A DNA stretch of 5,285 nt from Candidatus Margulisiibacteriota bacterium (GTDB lineage Bacteria; Margulisbacteria; WOR-1; O2-12-FULL-45-9; XYB2-FULL-48-7). Location: the NCBI GenBank assembly GCA_028717325.1, contig JAQUOB010000098.1, forward strand, positions 1 through 5,285, written 5' to 3'. Of the stretch, positions 1-5,285 are shown one piece after another. The position numbers were made by a program, and so were the translations under genes. A model generated the notes under the pieces. That model ran no database searches. It worked only from the letters and a program-made list of their open reading frames with translations, and was not told the DNA's origin. Every line of letters begins with the position of its first letter. Within the stretch, counting starts at the first letter, position 1.

Positions 1-774
1 CCGGGCAACACGGCTTACATAAAACCGCCAAGGGTTAAGCCGGTCTTTGACCGGATCGTTTCACTCGGCGGCAAACCCTTTTACACCGACTGCAATACGC
101 TCTATCACGGGCGGCGGCAATTGACCAAAGATCATCTCGTAGTTGCGAAAGAACACGGTTTCGATAACGTGATAATCCCGGAAGAGGAAGACCAGACGGC
201 GGTCGAGGTCGGCCTCAAACATGCCAAACAAGTTTGGCTTGGCGGCAACGCTGTCCGGGCAAAAACGATCGTCGCTCTCACTCATTTCAAAGGCCATGAG
301 GTCGCCGGCTTCGGCGGCACGCTGAAAAATCTCGGCATGGGCTTCGGCAGCCGCCGCGGCAAACTGAAAATGCACCAGGACTGCCTGAACTGCCCGGAAG
401 CTAAAGCCTGCCAGAAGAATAAAACGCTCGAGGCCTGCTGGGTCGGCTCGCCCGAACTGGTGCAGGAAAAGATAGTAGAATACGCTTACGGGGCGGTCAA
501 AAACAAAAAATGCGGCTACTTGAATTTCATCACCGACGTTTCGCCCAACTGCGATTGCTACTCGCACAACGATCCGCCGGTCGTGCCGGACATTGGGATA
601 CTGGCTTCGGCCGATCCCGTGGCGATCGACCAGGCCGCGATCGATCTGGTCAACCAGGCCGCTGGCAAAGATGTTTTCCGGGAGCTGTATTCGTCAACCG
701 ACTGGTCGGTCCAATTAAAATACGCGGCAGGAATCGGCCTCGGTAGCAGAAAATACGAGCTTGTGATAAAATAA
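1..774 (+). CDS. DUF362-family protein, 5'-truncated, with compact four-Cys motif
   Basis: The reading frame is open from the first base of the window, so the true start lies upstream and 257 residues of the C-terminal part are visible. Family hallmarks in order are LGGKPFYTDCNTLY (about visible residues 22-35), LTHFKGHEVAGFGGTLKNLGMG, SRRGKLKMHQ, then PNCDCYSHNDPPVVPDIG and ASADPVAIDQAAIDLVNQ near the end. From memory, many DUF362 proteins carry a two-cluster 4Fe-4S ferredoxin segment right after the GKLxxH region. Here that segment is absent and is replaced by C-x2-C-x5-C-x8-C (visible residues 128, 131, 137, 146), which could bind one Fe-S cluster or a metal ion. An NCDC motif follows. No membrane segment is visible. 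The molecular function of the family is not firmly established; a redox role is usually assumed. A TTG at 121 could be mistaken for a start, but conserved family sequence lies upstream of it. The gene ends 6 nt before pta, so the two are probably co-transcribed. Confidence 0.85.
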   Translation, partial: PGNTAYIKPPRVKPVFDRIVSLGGKPFYTDCNTLYHGRRQLTKDHLVVAKEHGFDNVIIPEEEDQTAVEVGLKHAKQVWLGGNAVRAKTIVALTHFKGHEVAGFGGTLKNLGMGFGSRRGKLKMHQDCLNCPEAKACQKNKTLEACWVGSPELVQEKIVEYAYGAVKNKKCGYLNFITDVSPNCDCYSHNDPPVVPDIGILASADPVAIDQAAIDLVNQAAGKDVFRELYSSTDWSVQLKYAAGIGLGSRKYELVIK

Positions 775-780
775 ATCGCC

Positions 781-1776
781 ATGGATTTTATTAAAGAGAC
801 CTGGAACAAAGCCAAAGCCCTGCAAAAAACCATAGTTTTACCGGAAACCGAAGACGCCCGCGTCTTGAAAGCCGCCGAGCTGATCGTCAAAAGTAAACTG
901 GCAAAGATCATCCTGATCGGGGAAGCAGACAAAATGAAGAACGTGGCGGGGGCGCGCGACGTCGATCTCTCCGGCGCCAAGATCATCGACCCGTTCAAAC
1001 ATCCCCAGCTCGATAAATATGTCCAGGTATTGAAAGAGAAGCGTGCCAGTAAAGGCATGACGATCGAAAAGGCCCGCCAGCTGCTGACCAGGGAATATCC
1101 TTATTTCGGCGCCATGCTGGTCGACCAGGGAGAGGCCGACGCCATGGTTTCGGGCGCTACCCATTACACCGCGGATACTTTGCGCGCGACGATCGACTGC
1201 ATCGGCAAGGCGCCGAATCAGTCGATCATCTCCAGTTTTTTTGTCATGGTCCTGCAGGACAAGAACTTCGGCGAAGAGGGCGTTTTGTTGTACGCGGATT
1301 GCGGCGTCGTCCCCAACCCTTCGGCCGAGCAGCTGGCCGATATCGCCATCCAAACCTCGGAATCGTTCAACAAACTCATCGGCCGGGACCCGCGCGTGGC
1401 CATGCTCTCTTTTTCCACAAAAACCTCGGCGGTGCACCCCGATGTCGATAAAGTCATCACCGCCACCAAGATAGCTAAGGAAAAGCGCCCCGCCCTGCTT
1501 CTTGACGGGGAGCTTCAGCTTGATGCCGCGCTGATACCCGATATCGGCCGCCGCAAAGCACCGGGCAGTTTGGTCGCCGGCCAGGCCAATATCCTGATCT
1601 TCCCCGACCTTGACGCCGGCAATATCGGTTATAAATTAACGGAGAGATTGGCGCACGCGCAGGCTTTCGGCCCGCTCTTGCAAGGCGAAGCTAAAGTGGT
1701 CAACGATCTTTCGCGCGGCTGCAGTATCGAGGATATAATCAACGTAACAGCTATCTCAGCGGTCCAAGCCCAATAA
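781..1776 (+). CDS. pta: Phosphate acetyltransferase (phosphotransacetylase)
   Basis: This cytoplasmic enzyme interconverts acetyl-CoA plus phosphate with acetyl phosphate plus CoA (EC 2.3.1.8). With acetate kinase it forms the acetate/ATP fermentation route. At 331 residues it is the short single-domain form, like the Methanosarcina enzyme, without the N-terminal domains of the long E. coli form. Visible motifs are LPETEDARVLKAAELI (20-35), MVSGATHYTADTLRA (122-136), LSFSTKTSAVHP (209-220), LLDGELQLDAAL (240-251), ANILIFPDLDAGNIGYKL (269-286) and VNDLSRGCSIEDI (307-319). Ser311, Arg312 and Asp318 match the catalytic Ser309/Arg310/Asp316 known from the Methanosarcina enzyme. The ATG start fits the family N-terminus. 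No Shine-Dalgarno sequence is evident in the 6-nt gap or just upstream, so translation may depend on the preceding DUF362 gene. A phosphate butyryltransferase is less likely given the DGELQ and SRGCS motifs. No ackA gene is in the window; it may lie elsewhere. Confidence 0.95.
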   Translation: MDFIKETWNKAKALQKTIVLPETEDARVLKAAELIVKSKLAKIILIGEADKMKNVAGARDVDLSGAKIIDPFKHPQLDKYVQVLKEKRASKGMTIEKARQLLTREYPYFGAMLVDQGEADAMVSGATHYTADTLRATIDCIGKAPNQSIISSFFVMVLQDKNFGEEGVLLYADCGVVPNPSAEQLADIAIQTSESFNKLIGRDPRVAMLSFSTKTSAVHPDVDKVITATKIAKEKRPALLLDGELQLDAALIPDIGRRKAPGSLVAGQANILIFPDLDAGNIGYKLTERLAHAQAFGPLLQGEAKVVNDLSRGCSIEDIINVTAISAVQAQ

Positions 1777-1818
1777 TCCCCAGTCCCTAGTCCCCAGCCC
1801 CTGGTCCCTATTTCCCCT
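1777..1818. repeat. Degenerate heptamer tandem repeat at convergent gene junction
   Basis: Directly after the pta stop codon the sequence can be phased into 7-bp units: TCCCCAG, TCCCTAG, TCCCCAG, CCCCTGG, TCCCTAT and a final TTCCCCT. The consensus is roughly TCCCCAG. The array fills the whole 31-bp space between pta and rmlB and runs into the last codons of rmlB, providing its TAG stop at 1808-1810 (minus strand). It resembles the short tandemly repeated heptamers (STRR) known in filamentous cyanobacteria, but that resemblance is from memory and does not prove relatedness. A tiny inverted match (CCAG-CCC-CTGG, 1794-1804) is too short to act as a normal terminator. Confidence 0.8.
1778..1817 (-). 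other. Putative G-quadruplex-forming tract
   Basis: On the minus strand the heptamer repeat gives six G-runs of 3 or 4 bases, opposite plus-strand C-runs at 1778-1781, 1785-1787, 1792-1795, 1798-1801, 1806-1808 and 1814-1817. The spacers are 3, 4, 2, 4 and 5 nt, so the tract satisfies the usual rule of four G3+ runs with loops of 1-7 nt. It begins in the second-last codon of rmlB and would lie at the 3' end of the rmlB transcript, where it might pause polymerase or protect the RNA end. That role is inference; only the sequence pattern is seen. Confidence 0.6.
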
Positions 1819-2821
1819 GATACCAATCTTTATAAAACTTCTTGAATTCGGCTTGCTTTTCTTTGATATTCTTCCACCAGTCACAGTTCTCGCGGTACCA
1901 GTCGACGGTCTTCTGCAAACCTTCTTCAAACTTGACTTTCGGCGTCCAGCCCAGCTTTTTAACTTTGGCGCAGCTGATCGAATAACGCCGGTCATGCCCC
2001 GGGCGGTCCTTGACCGGTTGGATAAAGTCTTCGGGTTTACCCAGCTGGCTTAAAATAAATTTCGTTATTTCGATATTCTGCCGTTCGTTGCCGCCGCCGA
2101 TATTGTAAACTTCGCCAAGCTTGCCCTTTTGCAGCACCAGATCGACCGCTTCGCAATTGTCTTCGACAAAGAGCCAATCGCGCACGTTCTTGCCGTCGCC
2201 GTAGAGCGGCAGTTTCTCGTTCTGCAGGGCGTTGGTGATAAAGAGCGGGATGACCTTTTCCGGATACTGGTAAGGGCCGTAATTATTCGAAGACCGGGTG
2301 ATGATTACGGGCAAGCCGTAAGTTTTGAAATAGGAGCGCACCAAGAGATCGCCGCCTGCCTTGGAGGCGGCATAGGGGGAATTAGGACAGAGCGGCGACT
2401 CTTCGGTAAAAGATCCCTTTTCGGTACTGCCATAAACCTCATCGGTCGAGATGTGCAGATAACGGGCGACGTTGAACTTCTTGACCGCTTCCAGCAGCAC
2501 GTAAGTGCCGTAAACGTCCGTGTTGACGAAAGAGCCGGCGGAGACGATCGAGCGGTCGACGTGGGTCTCGGCGGCAAAGTTGACGATCATGCCCGCGCAG
2601 CCCAGCCGGGCCACCGTCTCTTCGACCGCTTTGGGATCGCTGATGTCCCCTTTGACGAAAGAATAACGGGGGTCGTTATCGATATCCCGCAGGTTTTCGA
2701 GATTGCCGGCATAGGTCAGCTTGTCAAAGTTGATGACTTCCCAATCCGGGTGATGATTCAGAACATACCGGATAAAATTACTGCCTATAAAACCGGCTCC
2801 GCCGGTCACCATCACTTTCAT
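1808..2821 (-). CDS. rmlB/rfbB: dTDP-glucose 4,6-dehydratase
   Basis: RmlB converts dTDP-glucose to dTDP-4-keto-6-deoxyglucose (EC 4.2.1.46), the second step of dTDP-rhamnose and related deoxysugar synthesis, in the cytoplasm with bound NAD. The 337-residue protein is an extended SDR: the Rossmann motif TGGAGFIG is at 6-13, NFAAETHVDRS at 81-91, the RmlB-specific catalytic TDE at 126-128, and the YxxxK pair at Tyr150/Lys154. NNYGPYQYPEKVIPLF follows at 179-194, GDGKNVRDWLFVEDN at 208-222 and KDRPGHDRRYSI at 271-282. These separate it from UDP-glucose epimerases. The frame stays open about 70 nt upstream, but the ATG at 2821 is chosen because [10 protein letters not shown] is the normal family N-terminus, it makes a 4-nt ATGA overlap with rmlA, and a GGAGGGG lies upstream. 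Its stop codon sits inside the heptamer repeat. No rmlC or rmlD follows, so the final sugar is not determined here. Confidence 0.96.
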   Translation of the reverse strand: MKVMVTGGAGFIGSNFIRYVLNHHPDWEVINFDKLTYAGNLENLRDIDNDPRYSFVKGDISDPKAVEETVARLGCAGMIVNFAAETHVDRSIVSAGSFVNTDVYGTYVLLEAVKKFNVARYLHISTDEVYGSTEKGSFTEESPLCPNSPYAASKAGGDLLVRSYFKTYGLPVIITRSSNNYGPYQYPEKVIPLFITNALQNEKLPLYGDGKNVRDWLFVEDNCEAVDLVLQKGKLGEVYNIGGGNERQNIEITKFILSQLGKPEDFIQPVKDRPGHDRRYSISCAKVKKLGWTPKVKFEEGLQKTVDWYRENCDWWKNIKEKQAEFKKFYKDWYQGK

Positions 2822-3552
2822 AAGCTGACTTTCCCCTCCACAAATAGCGAAGCCCGCTCCAGCGACTCGAAAGTGCCGGCGTCGCTCCACCAGCCGCTCA
2901 TGACATCGTAAGCCAGGCCGCCCTGTTTCAGGTAGGCCTGATTGACCTCGGTGATCTCCAGCTCGCCCCGGCCCGAGGGCTTCAGTTTTTTTATAATGTC
3001 GAACACGGCCGAATCGTAAAAATAGATGCCGACGACCGCGAAGTTACTTTTCGGTTTTTTGGGTTTTTCCTCGATCGATGTGACCTTGCCATCCTTCATC
3101 TCGACCACGCCGAAACGGTGCGGATCGGCGACTTCTTTGATCAGTATCCTGGCCCCGTTCTTCTGGGTGGCGTAGTTTTTGGCGAACGGTGCCAGCGAAT
3201 CCTCGAAAATATTGTCGCCTAAGATGACGCACATCCGGTCGTCATCGACAAAACTTTCGGCCAGGCCCAGCGCCTGGGCGATGCCGCCGGCCTGGTCCTG
3301 GACCTTGTAGGTAAATCGGCACCCGAATTCGTGGCCGCTGCCGAGCAGGTTGACGATATCGCCCATGTGGTCGACGCCGGTGACGATTAATATCTCCTCG
3401 ATCCCGGCTTCGATCAGCTTTTCGATCGGATGGTAGATCATCGGCTTGCGCCCGACCGGCAGGAGGTGCTTATTCGTCACCTTGGTCAGCGGGAACAGGC
3501 GCGAGCCCGTGCCGCCGGCCAGAATTATGCCTTTGATCTTCTTCTCTTTCAC
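2818..3552 (-). CDS. rmlA/rfbA: Glucose-1-phosphate thymidylyltransferase, short type
   Basis: This nucleotidyltransferase makes dTDP-glucose from dTTP and glucose-1-phosphate (EC 2.7.7.24), the substrate of the RmlB encoded next. The protein has 244 residues, about 45 shorter than the roughly 290-residue enterobacterial RmlA, and belongs to the short form seen in many archaea and Gram-positive bacteria. Visible motifs are the nucleotide-binding [13 protein letters not shown] (11-23) with Lys28 in [17 protein letters not shown], then LGDNIF (111-116) with the metal-binding Asp113. EEKPKKPKS follows at 161-169, GELEITEVN at 196-204 and [11 protein letters not shown] at 221-231. Both ends overlap neighbours by 4 nt: its ATG with the rph stop and its TGA with the rmlB start. 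A GGGG run 8 nt before the ATG may act as a weak ribosome site. dTTP specificity is inferred from motifs and from pairing with rmlB; a related sugar nucleotidyltransferase activity is the main alternative. Confidence 0.93.
   Translation of the reverse strand: MKEKKIKGIILAGGTGSRLFPLTKVTNKHLLPVGRKPMIYHPIEKLIEAGIEEILIVTGVDHMGDIVNLLGSGHEFGCRFTYKVQDQAGGIAQALGLAESFVDDDRMCVILGDNIFEDSLAPFAKNYATQKNGARILIKEVADPHRFGVVEMKDGKVTSIEEKPKKPKSNFAVVGIYFYDSAVFDIIKKLKPSGRGELEITEVNQAYLKQGGLAYDVMSGWWSDAGTFESLERASLFVEGKVSL
2833..2839 (-). promoter_or_regulatory. Shine-Dalgarno sequence for rmlB
   Basis: The minus strand reads GGAGGGG here, inside the end of rmlA, leaving 11 nt before the ATG at 2821. The spacing is a little long, but this is the only strong purine-rich site nearby. 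It supports the internal ATG as the start over the upstream extension of the frame. Confidence 0.5.
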
Positions 3553-4274
3553 TTGGTCTTCCCCAGCGTTTTCTTTTGCAGCGCGATCAATCGTTTTATC
3601 CCCTTTTCTCCCATCTCGATCATCGTGTCCAAAGTTTTCTTATTGAAAGGCTTGGTCTCGGCCGTGCCCTGGATCTCCACCAGTTCGCCCGATTCGGTCA
3701 TGACCAGGTTCATGTCAACTTCGGCGTTCGAATCTTCCTGGTATGGCAGGTCGACCACGGGCACCCCGTCAACCACCCCGACGCTGACGGCCGCCAGGAA
3801 TTCTTTGATCGGATTCTCCTCGATCTTGCGCTCTTTCATCAGCCAGCTGACCGCGTCGTGCAACGCGACGAACGAGCCGGTAATTGACGCGGTGCGCGTG
3901 CCGCCGTCGGCCTGGATAACATCGGCATCGATCAGGATCGACCGCTCGCCCAATTTATTGAGGTCGACGACCGAACGCAGGGCGCGCCCGATCAGCCGCT
4001 GGATCTCCTGGGTGCGGCCCCGCGGTCTCCCCGCCCCTTGCTCGCGCTGGTTCCTCTGCGATGTAGCCCCCGGAATCATCGAATATTCCGCCGTAACCCA
4101 GCCCGAGCCGCTGTTCCGTTTATGTTCGGGGACTTTTTCCTGGATGATGGCGGTGCAGATGACTTTGGTGTTGCCCATCTCGATCAAGACGGAGCCGGCG
4201 GGATATTTGAGATAGTGCCGGGTCAGCTTGGTCGGGCGGATCTCGGTCGATGATCGACCGTCTTCCCTTTTCAC
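3549..4274 (-). CDS. rph: Ribonuclease PH
   Basis: RNase PH is a phosphate-dependent 3'-to-5' exoribonuclease (EC 2.7.7.56) that trims tRNA precursor 3' ends and forms a hexameric ring in the cytoplasm. The 241-residue length matches the family (about 238 in E. coli). Conserved parts are the N-terminal [28 protein letters not shown] (34-42) and [14 protein letters not shown] (58-71). [15 protein letters not shown] (86-100) carries the phosphate-site arginine, [12 protein letters not shown] (122-133) holds the GTR phosphate-binding loop, and [16 protein letters not shown] (179-194) carries the acidic residues Asp181 and Asp187. Translation starts at GTG: no ATG lies nearby, homology begins within a few residues, and the codon forms a GTGA overlap with the stop of the preceding gene. 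The upstream purine-rich AGG is weak and distant, so expression probably relies on translational coupling. No truncation is seen, unlike the frameshifted rph known in E. coli K-12. Confidence 0.96.
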   Translation of the reverse strand: MKREDGRSSTEIRPTKLTRHYLKYPAGSVLIEMGNTKVICTAIIQEKVPEHKRNSGSGWVTAEYSMIPGATSQRNQREQGAGRPRGRTQEIQRLIGRALRSVVDLNKLGERSILIDADVIQADGGTRTASITGSFVALHDAVSWLMKERKIEENPIKEFLAAVSVGVVDGVPVVDLPYQEDSNAEVDMNLVMTESGELVEIQGTAETKPFNKKTLDTMIEMGEKGIKRLIALQKKTLGKTK

Positions 4275-4696
4275 TTTTCGACACCAACCTGTGTCGTCTT
4301 TTCCAGGCGTTCTCTGCCGGCTTTGACGGTGCGCAGTATCCTGGTCGAGGTGGCCTCAAGGTTGGCCAGGACCTCGTCGGCGTATTGATCGGCTCCCTCG
4401 CGGATCTCCTTGGCCATCTTATAGGCCTGCTCCATGACTTCGACCGCTTTCGTTTCCGCCGGCGGCCGCCTTTCTTCAACCGATTCGCCGGCCGCTTCTT
4501 CGGCGCCGGCCGTTTCACTGCGGCCGATCGCTTTCTTGGCGTAATCACTGCCGCCCTGGAGCACCATCCTGATCTTATCGATGACCGAAAGGAGTTTCTC
4601 CTCATCGACCATGATCTTTTTCGAGAATGGGATCTTGGCGCTGTCGAGCACGATCGATTCCAGATGGTCCAGTAAACCCAATATTTCCATTTTCAT
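4271..4696 (-). CDS. Uncharacterised small coiled-coil protein between coaD and rph
   Basis: I do not recognise a named function. The 141-residue soluble protein has three parts. An N-terminal helical segment (about 1-47) contains LLDHLES, a [16 protein letters not shown] stretch and IDKIRMVL. A low-complexity linker rich in Ala, Glu and Pro spans about 60-82. A long charged helix (about 84-133) has regular Ala/Leu/Ile spacing typical of a coiled coil. From memory, the N-terminus resembles small proteins next to coaD in Clostridia, often annotated ATPase or ATP-synthase-b-like because of the coiled coil; no nucleotide-binding motif is visible here. No signal peptide or membrane segment is seen. 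The ATG at 4696 overlaps the coaD stop (ATGA), and the gene ends in a GTGA overlap with rph. A second in-frame ATG at 4690 (Met3) is an alternative start. A structural, scaffolding or DivIVA-like role is only a guess. Confidence 0.85.
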   Translation of the reverse strand: MKMEILGLLDHLESIVLDSAKIPFSKKIMVDEEKLLSVIDKIRMVLQGGSDYAKKAIGRSETAGAEEAAGESVEERRPPAETKAVEVMEQAYKMAKEIREGADQYADEVLANLEATSTRILRTVKAGRERLEKTTQVGVEK

Positions 4697-5184
4697 CGTT
4701 CTCCTTTCTTCTGCCGGCTGCGTTTCAAATAGGCGGTCACCGGGCCGGGCACCAGGCCGGAGACGTCCCCGCCCAGGCCGGCGATCTGTTTAACAAAACT
4801 CGAGCTCAAGTAAGAATAGCGGTAATCGGTCATCAAAAAGACCGTTTCGATCTCCGGCGCCATGCGGCGGTTGGTCAGCGCCATCTGGAACTCGTAATCA
4901 AAATCGGAGACCGCCCGCAGGCCGCGCACCACCGCGCAGGCCTTCTTTTGACGGACATATTCGACCAGCAGGCCGTCAAAGCTTTCGACCTCGACATTGT
5001 CGCAGTGCGGCACCGAGGCCTCGAGCATCGCCATTCGTTCTTTAAAAGAAAAACGGGGTGTCTTTTCGGGGTTCTTTATGACGGCGACGATGATGCGGTC
5101 AAACAGCCGGGAGGCGCGTTCGATCACGTCAAGATGGCCGTTGGTCGTCGGGTCAAAACTGCCTGGATAAACCGCAATTTTCAT
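4693..5184 (-). CDS. coaD: Phosphopantetheine adenylyltransferase
   Basis: CoaD transfers AMP from ATP to 4'-phosphopantetheine to give dephospho-CoA (EC 2.7.7.3), the penultimate and often rate-controlling step of coenzyme A synthesis, in the cytoplasm as a hexamer. The 163-residue length matches the family (159 in E. coli). Visible motifs are YPGSFDPTTNGHLDVI (6-21) with the TxGH nucleotidyltransferase signature at 14-17, Lys41 in NPEKTPRF, and RGLRAVSDFDYE (87-98), which holds the phosphate- and ATP-contacting arginines. The C-terminal YSYLSSSFVKQIA (123-135) corresponds to the ISSxxVR-like motif. All expected active-site residues are present. The ATG forms an ATGA overlap with the upstream probable rsmD stop; an AGGA 11 nt upstream is a weak ribosome site. 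The rsmD-coaD order is a common bacterial arrangement and supports both calls. Its product CoA is also used by the Pta encoded at the left of the window, but no regulatory link is visible. Confidence 0.97.
   Translation of the reverse strand: MKIAVYPGSFDPTTNGHLDVIERASRLFDRIIVAVIKNPEKTPRFSFKERMAMLEASVPHCDNVEVESFDGLLVEYVRQKKACAVVRGLRAVSDFDYEFQMALTNRRMAPEIETVFLMTDYRYSYLSSSFVKQIAGLGGDVSGLVPGPVTAYLKRSRQKKGER
4701..4707 (-). promoter_or_regulatory. Shine-Dalgarno sequence for the coiled-coil gene
   Basis: The minus strand reads AAAGGAG within the last codons of coaD. This is the clearest ribosome binding site in the window. It lies 4 nt from the ATG at 4696 and 10 nt from the ATG at 4690, so spacing alone does not settle the start. 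The 4-nt overlap pattern shared by the whole operon favours 4696. Confidence 0.6.
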
Positions 5185-5285
5185 AATTTATAAAATCCTA
5201 AAACCGTTTCGCCGTAACGCGCTTCCCGGAACCTTGTCAACTCGCCGTACTTTTCCGGGATCACCTGTTGCCGCCGGTATTCGGC
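5181..5285 (-). CDS. rsmD: Probable RsmD (16S rRNA m2G966 methyltransferase), C-terminal tail
   Basis: The minus-strand frame is open from the right edge and ends in TGA at 5183-5181, giving only the last 34 residues. It ends with REARYGETVLGFYKL, which resembles the RYGDTxLxFYR-type tail of RsmD proteins from Gram-positive-like lineages. A PEKYGELTRFRE stretch before it fits the same family. RsmD methylates G966 of 16S rRNA using S-adenosylmethionine. Its catalytic motifs would lie outside the window, so they cannot be checked. The gene directly precedes coaD, as rsmD does in many bacteria, and its stop codon overlaps the coaD start by 4 nt (ATGA). Confidence 0.75.
   Translation of the reverse strand, partial: AEYRRQQVIPEKYGELTRFREARYGETVLGFYKL

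Noticed and set aside
558..1058. Minus-strand open frame of 166 codons
   Set aside because: It is antisense to the DUF362 gene and pta, crosses their junction, and has no recognisable motif.
1777..1807. Possible bidirectional rho-independent terminator between pta and rmlB
   Set aside because: The only inverted match (CCAG-CCC-CTGG) has a 4-bp stem, and no T-tract follows on either strand.
1777..1818. CRISPR-like direct repeats
   Set aside because: The units are 7 bp, contiguous and degenerate, with no spacers.
1756..1995. Minus-strand frame with a repetitive Gly/Arg/Asp/Trp-rich tail
   Set aside because: The tail is the heptamer repeat read in one frame and the rest is an out-of-frame reading of rmlB.
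2822..2890. N-terminal extension of RmlB from an upstream ATG
   Set aside because: The extra 23 residues precede the normal MKVMVTGG start, are not family-like, and overlap rmlA coding sequence far more than the 4 nt seen at the other junctions.
2129..2911. Plus-strand open frame of 260 codons
   Set aside because: It is antisense to rmlB and the end of rmlA and shows no domain; the Asp/Arg/Gly/Val-rich composition is typical of a shadow frame.
3430..4215. Plus-strand open frame of 261 codons
   Set aside because: It lies wholly opposite rmlA and rph, which have full family motifs; its translation is Ser/Arg/Pro-rich without recognisable domains.
4627..5193. Plus-strand open frame of 188 codons
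   Set aside because: It is the antisense shadow of coaD, whose active-site motifs are intact on the minus strand.

Overview
The window looks like ordinary chromosomal DNA from an anaerobic or fermentative, probably uncultivated bacterium. I judge GC content by eye as moderate, in the mid-50s percent. Genes are packed almost end to end, with no unassigned stretch longer than about 31 bases. The lineage cannot be fixed from this sequence. The short archaeal/Gram-positive-type RmlA, a Clostridia-like small coiled-coil gene after coaD, and a C-rich heptamer repeat resembling cyanobacterial STRR repeats would fit a candidate-phylum bacterium near the Cyanobacteria/Firmicutes (for example a Margulisbacteria/WOR-1 type). 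That is only a weak inference.

Layout: the plus strand carries two genes, the 3' part of a DUF362-family protein (1-774) and, 6 nt later, a complete phosphate acetyltransferase gene, pta (781-1776). The minus strand carries six genes reading leftwards from the right edge: the 3' tail of a probable rsmD (5181-5285), coaD (4693-5184), an uncharacterised coiled-coil protein (4271-4696), rph (3549-4274), a short-type rmlA/rfbA (2818-3552) and rmlB/rfbB (1808-2821). All five junctions on the minus strand are 4-nt start/stop overlaps (ATGA four times, GTGA once), so this is almost certainly one translationally coupled transcription unit whose promoter lies beyond the right edge.

The two units converge. 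The 31 bases between the pta and rmlB stop codons are filled by a degenerate 7-bp tandem repeat (1777-1818) that also supplies the rmlB stop codon. On the rmlB coding strand it forms a run of six G-tracts with G-quadruplex potential. No conventional hairpin plus U-tract terminator is visible there.

Functionally, the minus-strand genes combine rRNA modification (RsmD), coenzyme A synthesis (CoaD), 3'-end RNA trimming (RNase PH) and the first two steps of dTDP-deoxysugar synthesis (RmlA, RmlB) that feed cell-surface polysaccharide. Pta interconverts acetyl-CoA and acetyl phosphate and is the plus-strand link to fermentative energy metabolism. No new defence, mobile or regulatory system is visible. 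The points most worth a second look are the repeat/G-quadruplex at the convergent junction, the DUF362 protein with a compact four-cysteine motif in place of the usual ferredoxin segment, the uncharacterised coiled-coil gene, and the unbroken series of 4-nt overlaps.
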